Both the position numbers and the translations under genes were made by a program. The notes under the pieces were generated by a model. It worked only from the letters and a program-made list of their open reading frames with translations, was not told the origin of the DNA and searched no databases. Positions 1-7,817 of a stretch of 64,000 bases of DNA are shown piece by piece; the stretch's first letter is position 1; each line of letters starts with the position of its first letter. Source of the DNA: Streptomyces sp. NBC_01142 (lineage in GTDB: Bacteria > Actinomycetota > Actinomycetes > Streptomycetales > Streptomycetaceae); the NCBI RefSeq assembly GCF_026341125.1, contig NZ_JAPEOR010000003.1, positions 1,116,001 to 1,180,000 of the forward strand. Reading direction: 5' to 3'.

Positions 1-1
1 C

Positions 2-235
2 ATGCAGCACCACATCCTGAACATGCATTTCGACGTAGAGGGCGACCGGGCGACCGGCATCGGCTACATGTGGTTCGTCGCGGTCACCGAACCCGGGAAG
101 ACCTCTTCCCCCTACTCCATGGGCGGCCCCTACGACTGGGAGTTCAGGCGGAGCCCGAACGGCTGGCTCCTGACCCGCCAACGGCTCGGCGTCTGGTGGA
201 CAAACGGCGAAGACACCCAGAGGGCCTTCGAGTAG
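2..235 (+). CDS. SnoaL-like/NTF2-fold protein, C-terminal part
   Basis: The reading frame is open from the window edge, so this is probably the end of a longer gene. The 77 visible residues alternate hydrophobic beta strands (HHILNMHFDVEG, GYMWFVAVTEPG) and end with WLLTRQRLGVWWTNGE. This pattern is typical of the C-terminal half of SnoaL-like, nuclear-transport-factor-2-fold proteins, in which the final strands close a hydrophobic pocket. Members are small-molecule cyclases, isomerases, dehydratases or proteins of unknown role. Nothing in the fragment identifies a substrate. The family call is by fold pattern only. Confidence 0.65.
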   Translation: MQHHILNMHFDVEGDRATGIGYMWFVAVTEPGKTSSPYSMGGPYDWEFRRSPNGWLLTRQRLGVWWTNGEDTQRAFE

Positions 236-944
236 ACACCGGTCCCCGCTTCGCAGGACGCCCTCCGCTGGTTGCCTCGATCGATGCTCGTTCGCATCTG
301 CTGGCCGAGCACCTTCTTGTGTCGGCACCGGTCAGCAACGGGCTGGGCAGAATCTCTCCGCCCGGCCCGTATCGGGGGCGCCGGCGTTTGCGTCCAGCGC
401 ATGCCGATGACCGAGAGTCGGTCTCCGCCTTTTCCCCGGACGGGACGCGGTACGTGAACGGCACGTGCGGGTCCGCGTGCTGTACCTCGCGGCCAGGACG
501 GACGCCGGCTGGCGGACCACGGCTTCGGCGATCCTCTCGTCCTGACCGGGTCTTCCGCGGCCCGCGGGTACGCCGTCCGGGAGCTCATGTGCCGCCCGTC
601 AGGTCTCCGTTCCATGAGGCCGGGGCCGCGGCCGTCCTGCGCGTCCTCGGACGCTGAAGACCGTTCATGGCGCGCATGTCGAGGAGCGCGGCCGTCTCCT
701 GGAGGCGTCGCCCCGGCCGGCCCCCTCCCCCTCCCGGCCGAGGGCACGGGTGAGACGCCGGGCACGTGTGACTGCGCCCCAAAGGTGGCACATGAGTCCG
801 GCGGGTCACGCGAAAGGTGATCTTCTGTGCGGCGCCGGTCGCACCCGGTCAGGCTCTCTTACGAGAACGGGGGTGGGCCACCGGCCCCCGCCTCGGCAGC
901 CGGCCGCGTGCTGTCGGACGGCAGGTGGCCGAAGGGGAGAAGTC
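236..944. other. Gene-free stretch of about 700 bp
   Basis: Several overlapping GC-rich open frames occur on both strands here. None has a recognisable domain, a convincing ribosome binding site, or codon use distinguishable from the antisense frames. The right end must hold the promoter of the downstream prenyl-synthase set. No clear operator or terminator hairpin was found. Confidence 0.5.
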
Positions 945-1229
945 ATGCCATACGAGAGTGGACCGGCGCACGGGACACGACCGAGCGATGCGGTGCTGCT
1001 GGTGGCGGGCCTGGCCGACATCGCGGTCACCGCGCTGAGCAGTGCGGTGGGGGAAGTACGGGGGCTGCTGGGCCGGTCGGACGTGGCCGGGCTGGCGGAG
1101 GAGGGGCAGCAGGAGATCAAGGCCCGCGGGCGGCTGGCCCTGGACCGCTACGCCACGGTTCCACCGGCGCACATGGAAGTGCTCGCCCGGCATGTGGTCG
1201 CCCGGCGCAGTGAACCCGACGATGTCTGA
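945..1229 (+). CDS. Small protein preceding polyprenyl synthase, function unknown
   Basis: A 94-residue protein. ATG at 945 is chosen because the purine-rich GAAGGGGAGAAG sits just upstream. It is predicted helical, with a hydrophobic stretch (DAVLLVAGLADIAVTALSSAV, about residues 16-36) and then a charged C-terminal half. Its TGA lies inside the start of the polyprenyl synthase gene (8-bp overlap), so the two are translationally coupled. I recognise no domain. The coupling suggests an accessory partner of the synthase, for example in membrane association, but that is inference. Confidence 0.75.
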   Translation: MPYESGPAHGTRPSDAVLLVAGLADIAVTALSSAVGEVRGLLGRSDVAGLAEEGQQEIKARGRLALDRYATVPPAHMEVLARHVVARRSEPDDV

Positions 1230-2274
1230 AGGCGCCTGGCAGGCGGCTCTCAAGGCCCGGGTGGACCAGGTGCTCCAGCACTTCGTCGGGCAGGAGACCG
1301 ACGCGCTGCTGGAGATCGACGTGGACCTGGCTCCGATGGCCGACCAGCTCCATGTCGCCACCGCCCACGGCAAGCGGTTGCGGGCGGCGTTCTGCTATTG
1401 GGGATGGCGGGCCGCTGGGCAACCCGACAGCGACGCCCTCGTGCGGGCAGCGGCCGCGATGGAACTCGTGCACGCCGCAGCCGTCGTGCACGACGACCTC
1501 ATCGACCACAGCGCGCTCCGGCACGGTGTGCCCACCGCCCACATGGCGCTGCGCTCCGCCACGGCCGCCGGCCCGCACCCGAAGGCCGCTGCCCGCTCAC
1601 TGGCCATGCTGGTGGGTGACCTGCTGATGTCCTGGGCCGGGCAGCTGTTTGCCACTTGCGGTCTGCCGGGTGCCTACCTTTCGCGGGCACGCCCGCTGTG
1701 GGCCGTGCTGGCCCGCGAGCTCCTGGCGGGGGAGTGCCTCGAGATCCTGCACACCGGTGCCCGCCCCGACACGGACGCTTCCCTGAAGGTGATCCGTTAC
1801 AAGACCGCCAAGTACACGGTGGAACACCCGCTGCACATCGGCGGCGCCCTGGCCGGAGCCTCCCCAGGTCTACGCGAGGCCTTCTCCGACTACGGGCTGC
1901 CGCTGGGAGAGGCGTTCCAACTACGGGACGACCTGCTCGGGCTGTTCGGAGACCCGGAGCGGACCGGCAAGGCGAACGCGGACGACATCACCGCACACCG
2001 GCCCACCGCACTGCTGGCACACACCTGGCACAACGCCTCACCCGGGGCGAGGCGCGAGCTGGGGCAGCTGCTCGGCTCGCGGGACCTCGACGCGGAGGGG
2101 CTGCGGCGGGTGCGGGAGATCATGCACACCGCCGGCGCTCCTGCCCGCATCGAGCACATGATCGGCGAGCGCATCCGGATCGCCGCGGCCGTCCTGGACG
2201 ACACCAGCCTGCCTGCCGAAGCCGCCCGGGCGCTGGCCGACCTGGCGCAGATGGCCACCGTTCGCCATCACTGA
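1222..2274 (+). CDS. Polyprenyl diphosphate synthase (trans-isoprenyl synthase family)
   Basis: A 350-residue member of the all-alpha trans-polyprenyl diphosphate synthase family, which condenses isopentenyl diphosphate onto an allylic diphosphate. The first aspartate-rich motif, DDLID in VVHDDLIDHSALRHG, is intact, and the GKRLRA loop precedes it. The second motif reads QLRDDLLGLFGD, DDxxG rather than the classical DDxxD, a variant seen in other actinobacterial members. ATG at 1222 overlaps the upstream stop by 8 bp; the longer open frame starting at 1042 would run through the upstream gene. Chain length cannot be read reliably. The MpaB/Lcp-like oxygenase 49 bp downstream suggests that the prenyl product is processed oxidatively. 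Confidence 0.9.
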   Translation: MSEGAWQAALKARVDQVLQHFVGQETDALLEIDVDLAPMADQLHVATAHGKRLRAAFCYWGWRAAGQPDSDALVRAAAAMELVHAAAVVHDDLIDHSALRHGVPTAHMALRSATAAGPHPKAAARSLAMLVGDLLMSWAGQLFATCGLPGAYLSRARPLWAVLARELLAGECLEILHTGARPDTDASLKVIRYKTAKYTVEHPLHIGGALAGASPGLREAFSDYGLPLGEAFQLRDDLLGLFGDPERTGKANADDITAHRPTALLAHTWHNASPGARRELGQLLGSRDLDAEGLRRVREIMHTAGAPARIEHMIGERIRIAAAVLDDTSLPAEAARALADLAQMATVRHH

Positions 2275-2323
2275 ACACTCCTCCCTCCGGCGCACCTCTC
2301 GCCTCTTCCTGCAAGGAGCCCCT

Positions 2324-3490
2324 ATGCCCTACACCGAGCAGTCCCTCCAAAGCCTGCGCCTGACGGGCGACGAGCTGGCCGACGCCACGGTGGCGACCCT
2401 CTTCGAACGCGGAGAGGTCGGCACGTTCAACAACCTCATGCGATACGTCTCCACCGCGGGCCAGGACCTGCCCGAGGGGCTGCCGGACGTGGCCCGCGAG
2501 TACCTCCATGAGACCAGCAGCCCGCCGGCCTGGGTGGACTGGGACGAGATGGAAAAGGCCCGGCTGTTCTTCATCGACAACAACGTCCACATCTCCACGG
2601 CCCTGTCCTTCGCCTCGATGCCGGCCTGTTACGTCCTGCCGCACGTCGCCAAACTCCTGTCCGCGACCCATGGGCTGCAGTACCCCTCCAAGCGGATGGC
2701 GGAGACCGGGCAGTTCACCGTCTACCTCATGCAACCCGATGCCTTCGAAGCCGGCAGCCGCTTCATCCCGGCAGCCCAGAAGGTCCGTCTCCTGCACGCG
2801 TCCATCCGCCACCACCTGCGGCGCGAAGACCGCTGGGACACCGACAACCTGGGCACCGCGATTTGCCAGGAGGACATGATCGGCGGACAGATGATGTTCT
2901 CCATCCAGGTCCTGGACGCCCTGCACCGGCTCGGCATCCACATGACCACCGAAGGAGCCGAGTCCTACTACTACGCCTGGCGGGTCGTGGGTGCCATGCT
3001 CGGCATCGACCAGGCCCACGCGCCACAGGATCTGGAACAAGCCCGGCAGTTCTCCGACTTGTACATGACCCGCCACATGGGGCCCTCCGAGGAGGGCGCC
3101 CACCTGACCCGCCAGCTGATCGACCTCTTCGAAGAGGTCGTCCCGGGCACCTTCTTCGATCCCCTCGTCGGCGCCCTCATCCGCCACCTCATCGGCGACA
3201 CCTGCGCCGACTGGCTGCAGGTCCCGCGCACCCCATGGGACACCGCCGTCAAAGCCGCGCCGGCGCTCCTGGGCATCCTGGAGACGATCGAGGACAGTTC
3301 CCCGCTCGGCGCCTGGGCCCTGGACCGGCTCGGCCACCTGACCACCCTCTTCGAACTCAGCTCACTGACCCGCGGCCGAGTCATGCACTACGCCATTCCT
3401 GAGCACCTCAAGAAGGACTACGACGTCCCCTCCAGCGTCCCCCGCACCCGCCGCTGGACACCCCCGGCCCCCGCCGTTGCCGCGCTCTGA
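2324..3490 (+). CDS. MpaB/rubber-oxygenase (Lcp) family haem oxygenase, DUF2236
   Basis: A 388-residue protein of the ER-bound oxygenase MpaB / rubber oxygenase Lcp domain (DUF2236), b-type-haem enzymes that cleave isoprenoid double bonds. Arg124, Thr128 and His158 have the same spacing (R, +4 T, +34 H) as Arg164, Thr168 and haem-ligand His198, which I recall for Lcp of Streptomyces sp. K30. The glutamate proposed as catalytic base in Lcp is not evident at the equivalent position, so the chemistry may be closer to MpaB, which cuts a farnesyl side chain. No signal peptide is seen, so it is probably intracellular. It follows the prenyl synthase by 49 bp; a polyprenyl chain is a plausible but unproven substrate. 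Confidence 0.85.
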   Translation: MPYTEQSLQSLRLTGDELADATVATLFERGEVGTFNNLMRYVSTAGQDLPEGLPDVAREYLHETSSPPAWVDWDEMEKARLFFIDNNVHISTALSFASMPACYVLPHVAKLLSATHGLQYPSKRMAETGQFTVYLMQPDAFEAGSRFIPAAQKVRLLHASIRHHLRREDRWDTDNLGTAICQEDMIGGQMMFSIQVLDALHRLGIHMTTEGAESYYYAWRVVGAMLGIDQAHAPQDLEQARQFSDLYMTRHMGPSEEGAHLTRQLIDLFEEVVPGTFFDPLVGALIRHLIGDTCADWLQVPRTPWDTAVKAAPALLGILETIEDSSPLGAWALDRLGHLTTLFELSSLTRGRVMHYAIPEHLKKDYDVPSSVPRTRRWTPPAPAVAAL

Positions 3491-3587
3491 CGGGTCAGGA
3501 GGTGAGTTCCTCGTAGCGGTGCTGCCCACAGGGCGCTGATCGGACGCGTTGAGCCGCAGCCCAGTCGAGCGGAAACACATCAGGAAA

Positions 3588-4313
3588 TCACCATGGCACG
3601 GCTCCATTGTCGTCGAACAGCTGGCCGGTAGGGCCGTCGTCAGGCAGAGCCGCCAACCGGATGGCGATCACCGCGCCCTGCTCAGGGGTCTGAGTACCGC
3701 TGAACCCATTGAGGTCGGTGGCCACGTAACCGGGGCAGGCGTTGTTGATCAAGATGCTGGTGTCGCTCAGCTCCTTGGCGTACTGGATGGTGACGGCGTT
3801 GAGGTAGGTCTTCGTCGGCGCGTACGCCCCGCTGATCCCTCCAAGGTCGACACCGGGTGTGGTTTGCAGGGCCAGCGAGCCGACATGGCTGGACTGGTTG
3901 ACGATCCGCGGGTGCGCCGAGTGGCGCAGCAACGGCAGCATCGCGTTGGTGACCCGGATGACGCCGATGACGTTGGTCTCCACCAGCCGCCGCACGGTCT
4001 CGAGGTCGATGGTTGTGGGCTCCTCCGGCCAACCGCCTGCAGCGCCGGCGTTATTGACCAGCACGTCAAGGCGTCCCGCTCGCTCCTCGATGAGCTGCGC
4101 TGCAGCGGTCACGCTCTCGTCGTCGGTCACGTCCAAGGGCACGCCGAACGCGTCGGCACCTGCCGCGCGCAGTTTCGCCACGGCGTCCTTCCTGCGCTGC
4201 TCGTCTCGAGCGCCGACACCGACGCTCCAGCCCAATGCGCCCAGCCCGGCCGCGATCTCGTACCCGATTCCCTTGTTCGCGCCGGTGACCAGCGCGATTG
4301 TCTTCTCACTCAT
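3588..4313 (-). CDS. SDR-family NAD(P)-dependent oxidoreductase
   Basis: A 241-residue classical short-chain dehydrogenase/reductase. The dinucleotide-binding motif TGANKGIG lies near residue 10, NNAG near residue 85, and the catalytic Tyr-Lys pair in GAYAPTKTY (YxxxK) near residue 155, with a serine in NQSSHVGS upstream. ATG at 4313 (MSEKTIALVTG) is preferred over the longer frame because it starts directly before the first Rossmann strand. The substrate is unknown. It is divergent from the LysR gene across a perfect palindrome, the usual arrangement for a LysR-controlled target gene. Confidence 0.9.
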   Translation of the reverse strand: MSEKTIALVTGANKGIGYEIAAGLGALGWSVGVGARDEQRRKDAVAKLRAAGADAFGVPLDVTDDESVTAAAQLIEERAGRLDVLVNNAGAAGGWPEEPTTIDLETVRRLVETNVIGVIRVTNAMLPLLRHSAHPRIVNQSSHVGSLALQTTPGVDLGGISGAYAPTKTYLNAVTIQYAKELSDTSILINNACPGYVATDLNGFSGTQTPEQGAVIAIRLAALPDDGPTGQLFDDNGAVPW

Positions 4314-4358
4314 GACAGCGAGCATGGCTGTGCTTCGACCAGGCACCAACACCATCTC

Positions 4359-4375
4359 GGTAATGCAGCATTACC
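4359..4375. promoter_or_regulatory. LysR-type operator, perfect 8-1-8 palindrome
   Basis: GGTAATGCAGCATTACC is a perfect inverted repeat containing T-N11-A, the core of LysR-regulator binding sites. It sits between the divergent SDR gene (start 4313) and LysR gene (start 4419), so it can serve both promoters. Target assignment is inferred from position. Confidence 0.75.
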
Positions 4376-4418
4376 TGAGCGACATCGATCGACCGTCCGC
4401 CGGAGTTACTGTGAATGC

Positions 4419-5258
4419 ATGGAGACACGGGAGTTGCGGTACTTCGTCGCCATCGCCGAGGAGCTGCACTTCGGCAAGGCTGCCCGGCGTCTGGAGATAG
4501 CCCAGCCGCCCTTGTCCCGCGCGATCACCCGGCTCGAACGACAGCTCGGGGTCACGCTGCTGGAGCGCACCAGCCGCAAGGTCACGCTCACCGAGGCCGG
4601 GGCCGTGCTGCTGTCCGAGGGGCGCGCGATCCTCAGCGCGGTAGCCGCAGCTGAGCGGCGTACCCAGCAGGCTGCGCAACGGCGCCCCCGCCTCGCCCTC
4701 GCCGTCAAATCCGGCACCGCCGGCGAGTTGTTGGCGAAACTGCTCGATGCCTACCGCGCGGAGCCCGGCTCAGCCACCGTCGATCTGTTGCTCTGTGAGG
4801 CGCATCAGCAACAGAAATTGCTGCAGGATGGGCAAGCCGACGTGGCTCTGCTGCACTTGCCATTCGATTCGACGGTCGGACTCGACACCGAAACCCTGTA
4901 CACCGAGGGACAGGTGGCGATCCTGCCCACCTCTCACTCCCTTGCCGGCCGCTCTCGGATCCGGGTGGCTGAGGTCACCGCGTTGCCGGAACTCCCGATG
5001 GCTAGCTGGCCCGGTCCTGGCGGCAGCTACCCGGAGGGACCAGGGGCAGAGGTACGGAACCTGACGCAGCTCTTCCAGCTGATCGCGCTCGGCCGTACCA
5101 CCGTGATCATGCCCGAGTCCGCCAGCACCGACCTGCGCCGGGATCTCGCCGCCGTGCCGGTCCTGGATGCTCCGCCCGTGACAACGGTGATCGCTTGGCC
5201 GTCGCAGAGCCGACTTCGCGCAGTCGCCGACCTGATCCGCGTAGCAACACGTCTTTGA
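4419..5258 (+). CDS. LysR-family transcriptional regulator
   Basis: A 279-residue LysR-type regulator. The N-terminal winged helix-turn-helix covers about residues 1-60 (RELRYFVAIAEELHFGKAA, then PPLSRAITRLERQLG), followed by a linker helix and a periplasmic-binding-protein-like effector domain (about 90-279). ATG at 4419 (METRELRYF) is chosen because it begins exactly at the family's HTH; the open frame runs far upstream but there overlaps the divergent SDR gene. It probably controls that SDR gene, and itself, through the palindrome at 4359-4375. The inducer is unknown. Confidence 0.92.
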   Translation: METRELRYFVAIAEELHFGKAARRLEIAQPPLSRAITRLERQLGVTLLERTSRKVTLTEAGAVLLSEGRAILSAVAAAERRTQQAAQRRPRLALAVKSGTAGELLAKLLDAYRAEPGSATVDLLLCEAHQQQKLLQDGQADVALLHLPFDSTVGLDTETLYTEGQVAILPTSHSLAGRSRIRVAEVTALPELPMASWPGPGGSYPEGPGAEVRNLTQLFQLIALGRTTVIMPESASTDLRRDLAAVPVLDAPPVTTVIAWPSQSRLRAVADLIRVATRL

Positions 5259-5379
5259 CCGGCTGTTCTCTCTCCGCTCGCGTGGAATGCTGCCGACTGT
5301 CCGCATCGTCGGTCGGCAAAACCGTCAAACGACCCGAGACGCTCATGGAGCGCTCCCGGGCCGGGCGTTGAAGAACAAG

Positions 5380-5979
5380 CTAACGCCCAGGCGGCACAAT
5401 GCCCGGGGGCACCTCGGCGTCCTTCGCCTTGTCTCCGGCGACGAGTTGGTCGCCGTAACCGGACTCGGTCCACACCAGCTTCTTGAACTGCTCCGGCGTC
5501 AGCGCACCCCGCCACGGCGAGCCGCCGAGGCAGAACACCGACTCGCACCCGTAGCAGTAGAGCGCTGTCCGCCACAGCCGGTCGGCCCGCGCCTCCCCGG
5601 CTTCCGCGGCGGCCTTCTCCTGCCCGTCACTGCGAACCACAGCTATGGTCCCGATGAGCATCAGCACCGCCAGCACAACGCCGCCGAGGGTGTACAGCGG
5701 CTCCTCTCGTTCCACCCCCGTATACGCGAGACCAACCCCGAGGCCGACCAGGACCATGCCTTCAACAAAATGCAGGCAGCCATCGCCGTTCTTGTCCGGC
5801 CCTTTCTCCAGTCGGCTGTGCAGGTTCTTGCCCGAAGCCCTCTTGTCGCTGCGCGCCTCCTCGACCGAATGCACCTCTGCCCCGCCGCAGCCCGGGCAGA
5901 GCGCGTCGACAGGCTGCTGTCCCACTCCGTCAGTTGCCATGTCCACAACGTTATCCAGCGCCGGACACCGCAATGCCAC
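5380..5979 (-). CDS. Membrane protein with two CxxC zinc-ribbon-like motifs, unknown function
   Basis: About 199 residues. The N-terminal half holds CPGCGG; two hydrophobic segments follow (VEGMVLVGLGVGLAYTGV and YTLGGVVLAVLMLIGTIAVV, about residues 72-115); the C-terminal half holds CYGCESVFC. The four cysteine clusters look like a split zinc ribbon placed on the two sides of a membrane hairpin. GTG at 5979 has GAGGGA just upstream; ATG at 5940 is an alternative with weaker ribosome-binding sequence. No family function is known to me. It stands alone between the LysR gene and a relic region. Confidence 0.65.
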   Translation of the reverse strand: MALRCPALDNVVDMATDGVGQQPVDALCPGCGGAEVHSVEEARSDKRASGKNLHSRLEKGPDKNGDGCLHFVEGMVLVGLGVGLAYTGVEREEPLYTLGGVVLAVLMLIGTIAVVRSDGQEKAAAEAGEARADRLWRTALYCYGCESVFCLGGSPWRGALTPEQFKKLVWTESGYGDQLVAGDKAKDAEVPPGIVPPGR

Positions 5980-6084
5980 TGGCTTCCCTCAAGGAGAGAC
6001 AGTTACCACGACAAGGGCACTCGCCTACCGGAGGCGGCCGTCCACTCCACGAAGCCCCGACGGCCGCCAGGACACCTCCAGGAG

Positions 6085-6249
6085 CTCGCCACCTACTCCG
6101 GCGTTACCGACACCGGCGCAGGCGGCCACCAGATCATCACCCGGCTCAGCACGGACGCCCGGATCAGGGAGGGCAGTCACACCGAGCTGTGGGTGGACGT
6201 CTCCCCGATGCATGCCTTCGACCCGCGCACCGGTGTGAACCTCAACCCG
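6085..6249 (+). pseudogene. Relic: C-terminus of MsiK/UgpC-type sugar ABC ATPase
   Basis: One plus-strand frame reads GGHQIITRLSTDARI, REGSHTELWVD and HAFDPRTGVNLN. This matches the C-terminal regulatory tail of MsiK/MsmX/UgpC-type ATPases, which energise carbohydrate importers (the usual ending resembles LHFFDPxTGxxI). Walker motifs and everything before the tail are missing. It lies beside an intact sugar ABC importer operon that lacks its own ATPase, so a dedicated ATPase may have been lost here. Confidence 0.6.
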
Positions 6250-6275
6250 GGAGAACAGCGAGGAGCAGGCGCGGC

Positions 6276-7604
6276 TCAGCGGCCCGGCCAGACGGCTGAC
6301 GCATCGTCACGGTGTGGCTGCGGCAGCCGTACCGGGCGTACGGGCACGCTCGTGCGGGTCCCGTCCTCGGCCGTCGCCGTCCATTGCGCGGGCCGGCCGC
6401 GGTAGCTCAGTGCCGTGAGGACGAAGACCTCGTCCGCGTAGACCTCGACGTACTCGCCGACGGTGAGGATGCGCAGCCGCCGCGCGGGGGAGGGGAGAGC
6501 CGCCTCCCGCAGCACGGCGCCGCCGGCGCCGGTGACCCGAACCGCCGCGCCGTCGTAGCCGATCGCCAGCACCGTCTCCGCCCCATCGGTGCGCAGTGCG
6601 ACGTCGGCCGGGCCGTTCAGCTCGACTTCGCCGACGGCGTGCAGGACAGGGCGGTCCGTGGCCGCCTCCAGCCACCGGTCCAGGCCGGTCCACCACTCCA
6701 GCCGCGGGGCGCCGTCGGCGGGGACGACGAGCGCCTTGGGCTGGGCGAGCATCCCGCGGCAGCGCTCGCCCTCGTCCCGCAGGCCGACGCGGCGCGGTGT
6801 CGTGTGCAGCACGACGCGTCCGCCGCCGGGCGCGGTGATCACGCGGGGGGCGTACGCACCGGCCGGGGCGAGCGGGCCGTGCCGGTGCCAGGGGCCGTCG
6901 AGCCGGGGTGCGGTCCACGCCTCGATGGTGTGGGCGCCGCCGACGGAGCCGAGCAACAGCCAGCCGTCGGGGAGCCGTTCGAGAACCGGGCACTCGAACT
7001 CGTCGACGTCGCCGGGGGAGAGCAGCGGCGGGCGGACCTCCCAGTGCACCAGGTCGTCGGAGGTCGCCAGCCCCACGCAGCCGCCGCGCTCCACGGGCAG
7101 GGACGCGTCGCTGGCGCAGACCGCCATGACCCAGCCGCTGTCGTCGTCGTTGCGGACGACGAAGGGGTCGCGCCAGCCCATCTGCTCACCGGTGCGGTAC
7201 CAGCGGGGGTCGGCTCGTACGACGGGGTCGGCGGAGTGCCGACGCCAGCCGGTCCCGTCGCGGCGGTCCGACCAGGCGAGGCCCACGGACTGCAGGGGCC
7301 AGCCGCCCGGGGTGGTTCCTTCGACACCGGTGTACAGCATCGCCATCCCCTCGCCGTGGGGGAAGGCGTGCATCGTCCACACCGCCTGCTGGTCGAAGCG
7401 TCCCGGCAGGCCGACGCCGAACGCGGGGCCCGCGGGCTCCCACGCGACGAGGTCGGCCGAGGTGGCGCGCCCGTAGGAGGTCTCCATCCGCAGATGGTCG
7501 AAGCGGTCGGTCCAGGGGCCCTGCAGATGCAGGACGGTGTATCCGTCCTCGCCGGCCAGCAGGGCGAAGTCGTTCACACACAGGCCGGGCGGCGCGTAGC
7601 GCAT
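6276..7604 (-). CDS. Glycoside hydrolase family 32-like protein (fructan/sucrose hydrolase)
   Basis: A 442-residue five-bladed beta-propeller hydrolase of the GH32/GH68 group. The three catalytic acids are recognisable: Asp in CVNDFALL near the N-terminus (nucleophile, equivalent to WMNDPNG), Asp in GWRDPFVV (transition-state stabiliser) and Glu in FECPVLERL (acid/base). A C-terminal beta-sandwich-like region follows. ATG at 7604 has AGGAG at proper distance; the longer frame to 7691 would enter the operator region. No signal peptide is seen, so it probably acts on imported fructosides. It is divergent from the LacI gene and shares LacI-type operators with it. Confidence 0.85.
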   Translation of the reverse strand: MRYAPPGLCVNDFALLAGEDGYTVLHLQGPWTDRFDHLRMETSYGRATSADLVAWEPAGPAFGVGLPGRFDQQAVWTMHAFPHGEGMAMLYTGVEGTTPGGWPLQSVGLAWSDRRDGTGWRRHSADPVVRADPRWYRTGEQMGWRDPFVVRNDDDSGWVMAVCASDASLPVERGGCVGLATSDDLVHWEVRPPLLSPGDVDEFECPVLERLPDGWLLLGSVGGAHTIEAWTAPRLDGPWHRHGPLAPAGAYAPRVITAPGGGRVVLHTTPRRVGLRDEGERCRGMLAQPKALVVPADGAPRLEWWTGLDRWLEAATDRPVLHAVGEVELNGPADVALRTDGAETVLAIGYDGAAVRVTGAGGAVLREAALPSPARRLRILTVGEYVEVYADEVFVLTALSYRGRPAQWTATAEDGTRTSVPVRPVRLPQPHRDDASAVWPGR

Positions 7605-7653
7605 GGGGGAGCTCCTGTCGGTCCGTCGCCCGAAGCGGGCGGAAAGAGGGGTT

Positions 7654-7669
7654 CGCAAACGTGTGCGCA
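7654..7669. promoter_or_regulatory. LacI-type operator 1
   Basis: CGCAAACGTGTGCGCA is a near-palindrome with the central CG typical of LacI/GalR-family operators. It lies in the GH32-lacI intergenic region and shares the CGCAAACG...TGCGCA pattern with a second copy 67 bp away. Confidence 0.7.
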
Positions 7670-7720
7670 GGTGAGCGTACATCGACGTCATGGTGCAGAA
7701 ACATCGCTGATAAATATGAA

Positions 7721-7736
7721 CGCAAACGCTTGCGCA
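7721..7736. promoter_or_regulatory. LacI-type operator 2
   Basis: CGCAAACGCTTGCGCA is a near-palindrome almost identical to the site at 7654-7669, 82 bp before the lacI start codon. Two sites 67 bp apart, about 6.4 helical turns, would allow cooperative or looped repression of the GH32 gene and autoregulation of lacI. Confidence 0.7.
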
Positions 7737-7817
7737 ACACCATCCTCGGGTTTACGTTCTGGTCACCCCCGGACGACGGGTGGCAGAGTGTGACCGCCAG
7801 AGATGAGGAGAGGCGCA

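Noticed and set aside
2120..3337. A 405-codon minus-strand open frame
   Set aside because: Antisense to the MpaB/Lcp-like oxygenase; low-complexity composition.
3549..4418. N-terminal extension of the LysR protein (569 codons)
   Set aside because: The added part is antisense to the SDR gene; the LysR HTH begins right at the ATG at 4419.
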